Assembly (NCBI GenBank): GCA_001796415.1
Contig: MGML01000148.1
Span: 1-8,155, forward strand
Length of the DNA stretch: 8,155 nt
Reading direction: 5' to 3'
From: Chloroflexi bacterium RBG_13_46_14
GTDB taxonomy: Bacteria > Chloroflexota > Dehalococcoidia > Dehalococcoidales > UBA2162
Made by a program: the position numbers and the translations under genes. A model generated the notes under the pieces. It saw only the letters and a program-made list of their open reading frames with translations. It searched no databases and had not been told where the DNA came from. Of the stretch, positions 1 through 5,234 are shown piece after piece. The first letter of the stretch is position 1, and each line of letters opens with the position of its first letter.

Positions 1-295
1 CTTCTTCCGGAGATAAATATCTCACTATCCTGCCGGTTTTGTCAGCCAGGAATATATACACATTATTGTTCGTGGACTGTTCTTGAAGATTTTCAAGCAG
101 GTTTCTCCAGGTCTCTTCTCCTCTCGCCAGCGAAAGCACCTGGACGTAAATCGGTCTTGCCATATTGGTAAGCTGGTCCATGTTGTAATCATCGCGGATA
201 CTCCGGAGAGATACGGTGACCGCTAATGCTACTACCGCCAGGCAGAGGATTATAACCGCAGTAAACGACAGGATCAGCCGCATCCGGAGACTCAT
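1..295 (-). CDS. Sensor histidine kinase, N-terminal part (gene runs off the left edge)
   Basis: The first 98 codons of a gene read leftwards out of the window. The start is ATG at 295-293, overlapping the response regulator stop in an ATGA arrangement, which is typical of translationally coupled two-component operons. The N-terminus is basic (MSLRMR) and is followed by one hydrophobic segment at about residues 7-28 (LILSFTAVIILCLAVVALAV), read as the first transmembrane helix. Residues from about 30 to 98 would form the extracytoplasmic sensor region; they contain a stretch resembling a PAS/Cache-like sensor (NNNVYIFLADKTGRIVRYLS), though the fold is not certain. HAMP, DHp and ATPase domains would lie outside the window and are not seen. 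The kinase call therefore rests on operon position and topology: a membrane protein directly after an OmpR-family regulator. It would be expected to phosphorylate the upstream regulator. Confidence 0.8.
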   Translation of the reverse strand, partial: MSLRMRLILSFTAVIILCLAVVALAVTVSLRSIRDDYNMDQLTNMARPIYVQVLSLARGEETWRNLLENLQEQSTNNNVYIFLADKTGRIVRYLSPEE

Positions 296-975
296 TCTTT
301 TTCGTCTCCCGCGGTAATCTTGTATCCGGTGCCCCGGACTGTCTCGATACGTACTCCGGAGCCGGCCAGCTTGTCGCGCAGATGGTTGACGTGGACGTCC
401 ACGGTCCGGCTTTCTCCGTAGTAGTCGAATCCCCATACATCCTCAAGCAGTTTTTCCCGACTCAGTACGATGCCTGGATTGCGTATAAAGGTTGACAGAA
501 GGGAGAATTCCTTGGTTCTGAGTTTGACCGGACGGCTGTTTACGGTCACTTCCTGCCTGGGGAAATCTATCCTCAGTTTTCCCATTTCTGCGATATCGCC
601 GGGTTGTTGCCCTGCCTGGTAGCGGCGCAGAATTGCCCTGACCCTGGCAACAAGCTCCCGTGGATTGAATGGTTTGGTAAGGTAATCGTCGGCGCCGAGT
701 TCCAGGCCGACGATTTTATCGATATCCTCTTTACGGGCAGTCAGCATCAGGATAGGAGTATCGCTCTGGGTCCGTATCCGCCGGCATACCTCATAACCGT
801 CGATATCCGGCAGCATAAGATCGAGCAGGATAAGGTCGGGATTCCCGGCGCGCTGTTTTGAAACCGCCTCGGTGCCGTTGCAGGCTTCATCAACCTGGAA
901 ACCTTCCCTCTCGAGGTAAAGTCTTACCAGTTCAATGATATGTGCTTCGTCGTCGACTACCAGTATCTTCGGCAT
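292..975 (-). CDS. OmpR/PhoB-family response regulator
   Basis: A 227-residue cytoplasmic DNA-binding response regulator, of normal length for the family. The N-terminal receiver domain (about residues 3-115) shows the acidic pocket D8-D9, the phosphorylation site D52 (LLDLMLPD), the switch threonine T79 (LTAR) and the conserved K101 (TKPF). The C-terminal winged-helix domain (about 128-222) has the family signatures LRTKEFSLL, SREKLLEDVWG, RTVDVHVNHLRDKL and VRGTGYKI. ATG at 975 is chosen because it gives MPKILVVDDE, the standard receiver start, although no clear SD precedes it. An upstream TTG at 1020 in the same frame is rejected because it lies upstream of a TATAAT promoter element. The gene is coupled to the kinase downstream. 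It is of the PhoB/PhoP/ResD type, but the specific regulon cannot be named. A PhoP-like direct repeat at 2541-2560 is a candidate target. Confidence 0.95.
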   Translation of the reverse strand: MPKILVVDDEAHIIELVRLYLEREGFQVDEACNGTEAVSKQRAGNPDLILLDLMLPDIDGYEVCRRIRTQSDTPILMLTARKEDIDKIVGLELGADDYLTKPFNPRELVARVRAILRRYQAGQQPGDIAEMGKLRIDFPRQEVTVNSRPVKLRTKEFSLLSTFIRNPGIVLSREKLLEDVWGFDYYGESRTVDVHVNHLRDKLAGSGVRIETVRGTGYKITAGDEKE

Positions 976-1008
976 CTGTTTTTTCTGCGGGGGTTTATTT
1001 TTACGGTT

Positions 1009-1037
1009 ATTATACTCCAAAGCTTCGTACCTGCCTA
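1009..1037 (-). promoter_or_regulatory. Sigma-70-like promoter of the two-component operon
   Basis: On the minus strand, a perfect -10 TATAAT (1014-1009) is preceded by a 17-base spacer and a -35-like TAGGCA (1037-1032, 4 of 6 matches to TTGACA). The predicted start of transcription near 1002 gives a leader of about 26 bases to the ATG at 975. An 8-bp palindrome TTACGTAA (1042-1049) sits just upstream of the -35 and could be a regulator site. This is motif matching only. Confidence 0.6.
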
Positions 1038-1048
1038 TACTTTACGTA

Positions 1049-1083
1049 ATACCAGGCCGGCTCGTAACAAGCCAGCCTGGTAT
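1049..1083 (-). terminator. Stem-loop after the secreted repeat protein gene
   Basis: A 14-bp stem (arms 1049-1062 and 1070-1083) with a 7-base loop begins 15 bases after the stop codon of the minus-strand gene. In minus-strand RNA all 14 positions pair, one as U-G. In plus-strand RNA the same position would be a C-A mismatch, which supports function on the minus strand. No U-run follows, so it is not a textbook intrinsic terminator. It may stabilise the 3' end or separate this transcript from the two-component promoter about 12 bases beyond. Confidence 0.6.
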
Positions 1084-1098
1084 ATCCGTGTCTTGATT

Positions 1099-2412
1099 TT
1101 ACTGTTGGGTGGTATCTTCTATACTGACTGAAGTGTTCTGTAAATCCGGGCGTAAGGATGTGGCATTAATACTATCGCGGTAGGGTCGGACTACATCGTC
1201 AGAATTATCTAAGTCCGGAGTATTGATTACGTGTATAGTAGTCCAGCCAGGGAAATATCCCGGCTTAACCGTGACCAGCAGGTAACCACCTTTTTCTTCG
1301 AATACATGGTTAACCTGTCCTGATCCGTTCGTCCGTCCCAGGAATTCACCATAGATATTCATCAGGGATTCATAATTCTTGTCTTCGGCGGCAACGGCTG
1401 TATCCTCTCTAAGCGCCTTCATATCTGCCTGGAGTGAGCCCATTTTATCTCTGGCCAGCGCCCATACACCGGCACCTTCTATGGGTTCGGTGGTTCTGCT
1501 ATCATATACTGTCATCGTTACCTCATCTCCAACACGGGCGCGTTTTGGAGCTTCGATAGCCAGAGACTTGAAAGTCGGTTCGCCGATCCGGATGCCAGCC
1601 CTGCCGGGGATATATCCACGCTTGATTGAGATTAATAGGTAAGCACCTTCTTTAGAAAATGCATGATTGAGCTGTCCGTGGCTGTCAGTTCGTCCAAGGA
1701 ACTCACCATAAATATTCGCCAGAGATTCATAATCGATGTCTTCGGCTGCGATATCGGAGCTCTCTCTGATCGCGTTGATATCGGTATGAAATTCTTCGGC
1801 TCTCTCTTTCGTGAACGCCCAGATACCGGCATTTTCTATGGCAGTACCGGTACCACGCTGGGTGACAGTCATGGTGACAGTTTCATCAACACGGGCTTTT
1901 TGGGGTGCATCGAGTACCATTGCTTTCGGCATAGTGCCGATACGTATAGTAGTAAATCCGGGGAAGTAACCTCTTTTCACAGCGGCAAGCAGGTACGTTC
2001 CCTTGTTCTCAAAGCTGTGATACACTCTGCCGTCGGAACCTGTCGTTCCTATGGGTGTACCGTGAATGCTGGCCAGTGCTTCGTAGTCTTTCTTATCGAT
2101 CGGAGTTGACGGATCCTCGGCAAGTTTCCTTACTTCGTTTCTCATTATCTCTGCCTGGTCTCGGGTAAATGCCCAGACTCCCGCCCCTTCGAAGGGTTCC
2201 TGGTTCCACCTGAGAAAGACCCTCATCGATATTTCCTGGTTCTCCCTGGCGATTCTCGGCGCGACAATAGCCAGAGAACCGGTATAGGGATAATCAGGAT
2301 TTTCAGCGGCCACGTCTTCATCTGCGGCCAATGCAGTGACCGGCGATAAACCGAGTATAGCGGTTACTACGAGTATCGGTAGAATTGTTATCCATTTTTT
2401 TATCCTTTTCAT
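1099..2412 (-). CDS. Secreted protein of three tandem ~117-residue repeats
   Basis: A 437-residue protein with no family that I recognise. It begins with a classical signal peptide: a basic n-region (MKRIKKW), a hydrophobic core at about residues 8-25, and a probable signal peptidase I site after ALA at 27-29. Three repeats follow (about 46-161, 162-279, 280-398), then a polar 39-residue tail with no LPXTG motif, lipobox or C-terminal transmembrane helix. Each repeat starts with a beta-rich segment (for example RARVGDEVTMTV), then GAGVWAFTRD-like residues, a charged helical insert, a YESL.NIYGEFLGRT segment, and ends G.YLL..VK.GY.PG. The beta-strand pattern and the GY.PG end recall Ig-like or carboxypeptidase-regulatory-like sandwiches with a helical insertion, but this is inference. 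The SD (AAGGAG, minus strand 2424-2419) lies 6 bases from the ATG. Two tiny ORFs precede it. Expression may respond to the PhoP-like repeats at 2541-2560. Confidence 0.9.
   Translation of the reverse strand: MKRIKKWITILPILVVTAILGLSPVTALAADEDVAAENPDYPYTGSLAIVAPRIARENQEISMRVFLRWNQEPFEGAGVWAFTRDQAEIMRNEVRKLAEDPSTPIDKKDYEALASIHGTPIGTTGSDGRVYHSFENKGTYLLAAVKRGYFPGFTTIRIGTMPKAMVLDAPQKARVDETVTMTVTQRGTGTAIENAGIWAFTKERAEEFHTDINAIRESSDIAAEDIDYESLANIYGEFLGRTDSHGQLNHAFSKEGAYLLISIKRGYIPGRAGIRIGEPTFKSLAIEAPKRARVGDEVTMTVYDSRTTEPIEGAGVWALARDKMGSLQADMKALREDTAVAAEDKNYESLMNIYGEFLGRTNGSGQVNHVFEEKGGYLLVTVKPGYFPGWTTIHVINTPDLDNSDDVVRPYRDSINATSLRPDLQNTSVSIEDTTQQ
1219..2277 (-). repeat. Three tandem intragenic repeats encoding ~117-aa modules
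   Basis: Modules map to 2277-1930, 1929-1576 and 1575-1219 on the minus strand (116, 118 and 119 codons). Repeats 2 and 3 are the most alike: both carry MTV after a KARV/RARV segment, AAED.(D/N)YESL, NIYGEFLGRT and NH.F. Repeat 1 is more diverged (IHGTPIGTT in place of IYGEFLGRT). This pattern fits successive duplication, with the 2/3 split being the more recent. Confidence 0.9.
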
Positions 2413-2462
2413 TTGTTTCTCCTTTTTAATTTTTTATTGGTATACGGATTACTGTTATTCAT
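2409..2462 (-). CDS. 17-codon leader ORF overlapping the secreted protein start
   Basis: A short ORF, MNNSNPYTNKKLKRRNK, with an SD-like AAGGAG (minus strand 2472-2467) 4 bases before its ATG. Its TGA overlaps the ATG of the secreted repeat protein in an ATGA arrangement, as for coupled genes. The peptide is lysine/arginine rich at its end, partly because the codons AAA AGG AGA are themselves the SD of the next gene. It may be a leader that couples translation, or a by-product of duplicated ribosome binding sites. No independent evidence of expression. Confidence 0.3.
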   Translation of the reverse strand: MNNSNPYTNKKLKRRNK

Positions 2463-2475
2463 TTTTCTCCTTCAT
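2455..2475 (-). CDS. 6-codon leader ORF (MKEKNE)
   Basis: This mini-ORF has the best ribosome binding site of the region: a perfect AAGGAGG (minus strand 2488-2482) 6 bases before its ATG. Its stop overlaps the start of the following 17-codon ORF. Its own AAG GAG codons form the next SD. Too short to judge by coding statistics; offered as a possible translational leader. Confidence 0.25.
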   Translation of the reverse strand: MKEKNE

Positions 2476-2514
2476 TTTTCGCCTCCTTCGTTGCTTATAG
2501 TTCAATGTTAGATG

Positions 2515-2528
2515 GGGATTGTTATCCC
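2515..2528. promoter_or_regulatory. Short palindrome in the divergent promoter region
   Basis: GGGAT-TGTT-ATCCC is a 5-bp inverted repeat around 4 bases, next to the direct-repeat operator. On the minus strand its right half gives GATAAC, a possible weak -10 for the secreted protein gene about 14 bases beyond the direct repeats. It could be an operator half-site pair or chance. Confidence 0.25.
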
Positions 2529-2540
2529 GGTTTTATCCGA

Positions 2541-2560
2541 ATGTAAAATCTATGTAAAAT
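2541..2560. promoter_or_regulatory. Direct-repeat operator, PhoP/PhoB-like (11-bp period)
   Basis: Two perfect copies of ATGTAAAAT (2541-2549 and 2552-2560) start exactly 11 bp apart, on the same face of the helix. On the minus strand they read TTTACA-N5-TTTACA, which matches the TT(A/C/T)ACA repeats with about 5-bp spacers known for Firmicute PhoP; OmpR/PhoB dimers bind such tandem half-sites. The site lies between the divergent secreted-protein and first methyltransferase genes, about 1.6 kb from an OmpR/PhoB-type regulator gene. Orientation favours the minus-strand gene, but either or both genes could be controlled. Confidence 0.55.
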
Positions 2561-2570
2561 GTGGTTCTGT

Positions 2571-2599
2571 TTGATAATTTTCATGCTTCAGGATAGAAT
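2571..2599 (+). promoter_or_regulatory. Candidate sigma-70 promoter of the first methyltransferase gene
   Basis: TTGATA (2571-2576, 5 of 6 matches) and TAGAAT (2594-2599, 5 of 6) are separated by exactly 17 bases. Transcription would start near 2606, almost at the ATG at 2608, implying a leaderless message or use of the internal ATG at 2656. An alternative -10, GATAAT (2573-2578), lies 12 bases after the direct repeats; in that case the repeats would occupy the -35 region, as in activator-dependent Pho promoters. Confidence 0.45.
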
Positions 2600-2607
2600 A
2601 CGGGTTA

Positions 2608-3951
2608 ATGAGCGGCAACGAAGAGGGGCAGGTCGCCCAATCACCCCAGGATAAGATGGATTCGATGTTCAATGCCTGGTTCAACGGCCAGCATCTTGAT
2701 TTTGTGAATCCCGAAGCAGAAAAAGCTTATCATGACCGGGTACTGAGGATGAAAAACGTAGTTCAACTGAAGGTACCCGACAGGATTCCCATCTACGCTA
2801 ATATCGGATTTTTCCCTGCCTATTACGCGGGGATTACCACCGAAGAAGCGATGTATGATTATGAAAAGCTGATCAATGCCTGGAGAGATTACATACTCGA
2901 TCTCCGGCCGGACGTCCACGGTGGCTCGGCAGTCCCCGGTCCCGGCAGATCGTATGAAATCCTTGATTATACGTTATATCTCTGGCCGGGGCACGGCACT
3001 GCTCCGGATTCTCCCTACCAGTGCCTAGAAAAGGAATATATGAAAGCCGATGAATATGACGACCTGATCCGGGATCCGTCAGATTTCCTGATGCGTAAAT
3101 ATATGCCCCGTATTTTCGGTAAACTCCAGGCGTTTCAAAAACTTGGGGGTCTTGGTTCACTCCTCCAGATGCCGTTTACCAGTACCTATCTTACTGCCTT
3201 CGGTCGACCTGAAATGCGGGTTGCCCTTGAAGCTCTTATGTCTGCCGGAGAAGAAGCGATAAAATGGCGAAAGGCAGTTTCTACCTGTAACAGACAGGTT
3301 ACCGAAGCCGGATATCCGCTGGTTGCAGGCGGTTCCACCCTGGCACCTTATGACGCGATAGCCGATACGTTAAGAGGCAGCCGGGGTGTGATGACCGACA
3401 TATACAGGCAGCCCGACAAACTTCTGGAAGCAATGGAGAGACTTACACCGGTAATGGTGGAACTAGGCGCGGAAGCTGCTCGTGCCACAAGCAGGCCGTT
3501 GATATTCATTCCCCTTCACAAGGGTGCTGATGGATTTATGTCCGATAAGCAGTACAAAACTTTTTACTGGCCGACTCTGAAAAAGATGATAATGGCGTAT
3601 ATAGAACAGGGGATGGTACCATTTCTGTTTGCTGAAGGTGAATATACATCGCGGCTGGGTATTATAGGAGATATACCGAAGGGTAAAGTTATCTGGCATT
3701 TCGATTTCACTGATATGGCATTAGCCAAAGAAGCGTTAAGCGATGTAGCCTGCATAGCCGGAAACGTACCGATAAGTCTGCTGAATACGGGAACACCTGA
3801 TGAAGTAAGGGAATACTGTAAAGAATTGATCGATGCAGCCGGTAAAGACGGAGGCTTTATCATGACAAGCGGTGGAGTGATAGATAAAGCCAGGCCGGAA
3901 AATGTCAGGGCTATGATCGAATACACAAAAGAATACGGGGTATACCGTTAA
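2608..3951 (+). CDS. UroD-superfamily methyltransferase, paralog 1 (N-terminally extended)
   Basis: A 447-residue cytoplasmic protein of the uroporphyrinogen decarboxylase/MtaA/CmuA superfamily, here read as a corrinoid-dependent methyltransferase because of its neighbours. The superfamily start motif is VPDRIP (near residue 57). Other landmarks shared with the two paralogs are WPGHG, MKADEYD, PLHKGADGFMS and the C-terminal GKDGGF...RPENVRAMI..T.EYGVYR. A candidate metal site E343-X20-H364-X17-C382 is conserved; the His-X-Cys of MtaA/MtbA is absent (HFD here). Compared with the paralogs it has about 32 extra N-terminal residues. ATG 2608 has no good SD. ATG 2656 (residue 17) has AGGA 4 bases upstream and is a real alternative. 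It is the most diverged of the three and may have another substrate, or serve as the second-step methyltransferase. True UroD (heme synthesis) function is unlikely. Confidence 0.85.
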   Translation: MSGNEEGQVAQSPQDKMDSMFNAWFNGQHLDFVNPEAEKAYHDRVLRMKNVVQLKVPDRIPIYANIGFFPAYYAGITTEEAMYDYEKLINAWRDYILDLRPDVHGGSAVPGPGRSYEILDYTLYLWPGHGTAPDSPYQCLEKEYMKADEYDDLIRDPSDFLMRKYMPRIFGKLQAFQKLGGLGSLLQMPFTSTYLTAFGRPEMRVALEALMSAGEEAIKWRKAVSTCNRQVTEAGYPLVAGGSTLAPYDAIADTLRGSRGVMTDIYRQPDKLLEAMERLTPVMVELGAEAARATSRPLIFIPLHKGADGFMSDKQYKTFYWPTLKKMIMAYIEQGMVPFLFAEGEYTSRLGIIGDIPKGKVIWHFDFTDMALAKEALSDVACIAGNVPISLLNTGTPDEVREYCKELIDAAGKDGGFIMTSGGVIDKARPENVRAMIEYTKEYGVYR

Positions 3952-3969
3952 GGAAAATGTGAAAAAATA

Positions 3970-4035
3970 TACCCGTTAAAAGCAGGATTTGATTATTCTG
4001 AGAAAATTCTGTATAAATATAGACTGAAACGGGTA
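3970..4035. promoter_or_regulatory. 8-bp inverted repeat bracketing the corrinoid-protein promoter
   Basis: TACCCGTT (3970-3977) and its exact reverse complement AACGGGTA (4028-4035) lie just outside the -35 and just after the likely transcription start. A related TACCCGTCAA occurs at 7861-7870, upstream of the activator gene. The spacing (58 bp between equivalent positions) would suit looping or two separate operator sites. Could be chance. Confidence 0.25.
3989..4017 (+). promoter_or_regulatory. Sigma-70-like promoter of the corrinoid protein gene
   Basis: TTGATT (3989-3994, 4 of 6) and TATAAA (4012-4017, 5 of 6) are separated by exactly 17 bases in an A/T-rich stretch after the stop of paralog 1. 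The leader of about 98 bases contains a weak stem (GGGTAA 4031-4036 with TTACCC 4056-4061) and the strong SD of the corrinoid gene. This gives the shuttle protein its own transcription start, consistent with its being needed in excess of any single methyltransferase. Confidence 0.6.
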
Positions 4036-4121
4036 ATATGATGTAGAATACGGAGTTACCCTTTACAGGTAAAATTCGCGAAAGAATAATCAAGCACAAT
4101 AACAAGGAGGATAAAAAGGTA

Positions 4122-4745
4122 ATGAGTGAACAGTTGACGAATGCAGTTGCGGAGTTGAAAGAAGATAAAGCTATCCAGATGGTAAAAGATATGATAGCAA
4201 AAGGCGAGGATGCCAATATGATCTTCGACTCTGCAAGAAAAGGCATGGAGGTGGTAGGGAAAAGATTCGCCGACGGCGAGTATTTCCTTCCCGAGCTTAT
4301 ATATTCAGGCGAAATCTTTAAAATCATTTCCGAAATCGTCAAGCCGGTAATGACGGCTGAATCAGGAGGAGAAAAACTAGGTAAAGTTATCGTCGGTACC
4401 GTAGCAGGTGATATCCATGATATCGGTAAGGATATCGTGGTATTCATGCTTGATATCAGTGGTTTTGAGGTTTATGACCTTGGCGTTGATGTCCCGGTAC
4501 AGGCTTTCGTTGACAAAATCAAGGAGACAGGAGCTGCTATCGTAGCTTTGAGTGGCTTCCTTACCCTGGCTTTCGATTCCATGAAAAATACCGTTGATGC
4601 TATTAAAGCAGCGGGTCTTCGCAGCAAGGTTAAGATTATGGTTGGCGGCGGCCAGATCGATGAGGAAATTAAAAAATATGCCGGCGCCGATGCATATGGC
4701 AGAGATGCCATGACGGCTGTTGCCCTGGCCAAGGAGTGGATATAG
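4122..4745 (+). CDS. Corrinoid (B12-binding) methyl shuttle protein, MtbC/MtaC-like
   Basis: A 207-residue protein, the usual length for the corrinoid subunit of methyltransferase systems. The N-terminal helical cap domain (about residues 5-85) carries KGMEVVGKRFADGEYFLPEL. The C-terminal Rossmann-type B12 domain (about 88-207) carries D97-I-H99-D-I-G102, where His99 would be the lower axial cobalt ligand, then LSGFLT (143-148) and VGGG (174-177), which contact the corrin tail. It accepts a methyl group on Co(I) and passes it on. Start and expression are well supported: a perfect AAGGAGG (4104-4110) lies 11 bases before the ATG, with its own promoter upstream. It is the only corrinoid protein in the window and is flanked by three UroD-like paralogs, so it may be shared. 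Methionine synthase is excluded by size. MttC/MtmC/MtvC-like substrate class cannot be separated by eye. Confidence 0.93.
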   Translation: MSEQLTNAVAELKEDKAIQMVKDMIAKGEDANMIFDSARKGMEVVGKRFADGEYFLPELIYSGEIFKIISEIVKPVMTAESGGEKLGKVIVGTVAGDIHDIGKDIVVFMLDISGFEVYDLGVDVPVQAFVDKIKETGAAIVALSGFLTLAFDSMKNTVDAIKAAGLRSKVKIMVGGGQIDEEIKKYAGADAYGRDAMTAVALAKEWI

Positions 4746-4810
4746 GATAAACGGCAGATAATCCGGAATGGTTATATGAGACATACTCATATAACCGGAG
4801 GTGTTATCCT
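4744..4810 (+). terminator. Strong stem-loop after the corrinoid protein gene
   Basis: A perfect 11-bp stem GGTTATATGAG/CTCATATAACC (4770-4780 and 4786-4796) with a 5-base loop lies 24 bases after the stop codon. It is enclosed by a second 7-bp pairing, AGGATAA (4744-4750) with TTATCCT (4804-4810), that begins inside the stop codon. No T-run follows, so classical intrinsic termination is doubtful. It may be a transcript-end stabiliser that keeps the shuttle mRNA more abundant than downstream sequence. Confidence 0.55.
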
Positions 4811-5234
4811 CTGACCTGTTAAGGTTTCCCGGATTTGCCTTTCCGTCGGATCCAGTCTGTAGGTTGGTCGAAAGAGATACTATGACGGCGGATGAGCGTG
4901 GCCTGTTTCGAAATGAAACTCCGCACTACACCATCCGTCGTTATTTGTATGTTATCAAAGTAATAATAACTTGCCTCCACTCCCGCACTTTACTTTCATA
5001 TTAACGGTAATTTCTCCGGCTGTTTTTAATCCGGATATGGCGTATGTAAGTGATAGCAGAGCTGTATTCATTAACCTGATTATCTCGGTGGAAGAAACTG
5101 GGAAATCCAGGAGATACTATTTCTGGTGGAAAATATACAAGAAAAATAGCCCGAATGCCTTACCGGCGGTAAAATACGACCCGGAGAATTATAATGACCG
5201 ATAACCGGAAAAACGAATAAAATGGAGTTATATG
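4811..5234 (+). other. Long intergenic leader with a branched stem-loop; no convincing gene
   Basis: About 420 bases without a recognisable gene. A composite stem lies at 4884-4939: GACGG (4884-4888) pairs with CCGTC (4935-4939) and ATG (4892-4894) with CAT (4932-4934), around an inner hairpin GTTTC-GAAAT-GAAAC (4905-4919). Further on are a palindrome TACCG-g-CGGTA (5161-5171) and a TATAAT (5190-5195) without a good -35. Open frames of 67 and 77 codons exist (GTG 4801 and TTG 4971 starts) but have no good SD and resemble no family. No B12-box-like element typical of cobalamin riboswitches was seen. It could be a regulatory leader for the next gene or a decayed gene. Confidence 0.4.
5161..5195 (+). 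promoter_or_regulatory. Candidate promoter/operator upstream of paralog 2
   Basis: An exact TATAAT (5190-5195) lies 40 bases before the start codon of paralog 2, and an 11-bp palindrome TACCGgCGGTA (5161-5171) covers the position where a -35 would be. No recognisable -35 hexamer is present, which would suit an activator-dependent promoter. Weak evidence. Confidence 0.3.

Noticed and set aside
1018..1020. TTG as start of the response regulator, adding 15 residues
   Set aside because: It lies upstream of the TATAAT element, and the added residues (LEYNNRKNKPPQKKQ) precede a standard MPKILVVDDE receiver start.
3952..4121. Cobalamin riboswitch ahead of the corrinoid protein
   Set aside because: The leader is only about 98 bases and shows no B12-box-like conserved segment or the multi-stem layout of that class.
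604..4790. Long open frames opposite the response regulator, secreted protein, methyltransferase 1 and corrinoid genes
   Set aside because: They lie antisense to genes with clear family motifs, have no domain-like content, and are shadows of the coding strand.
4770..4796. Inverted repeat as a mobile element end or attachment site
   Set aside because: No transposase, target-site duplication or second copy is present, and its place 24 bases after a stop codon fits a transcript-end hairpin better.
4801..5204. Two overlapping open frames (67 and 77 codons) as small genes
   Set aside because: They start at GTG and TTG without a suitable SD, resemble no family I know, and the first overlaps clear RNA-type inverted repeats. 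An unknown small protein cannot be fully excluded.
5232..5234. First of two adjacent ATGs as start of paralog 2
   Set aside because: The SD GGAG is only 4 bases away, and the second ATG gives the start that aligns with paralog 3. The difference is one residue.
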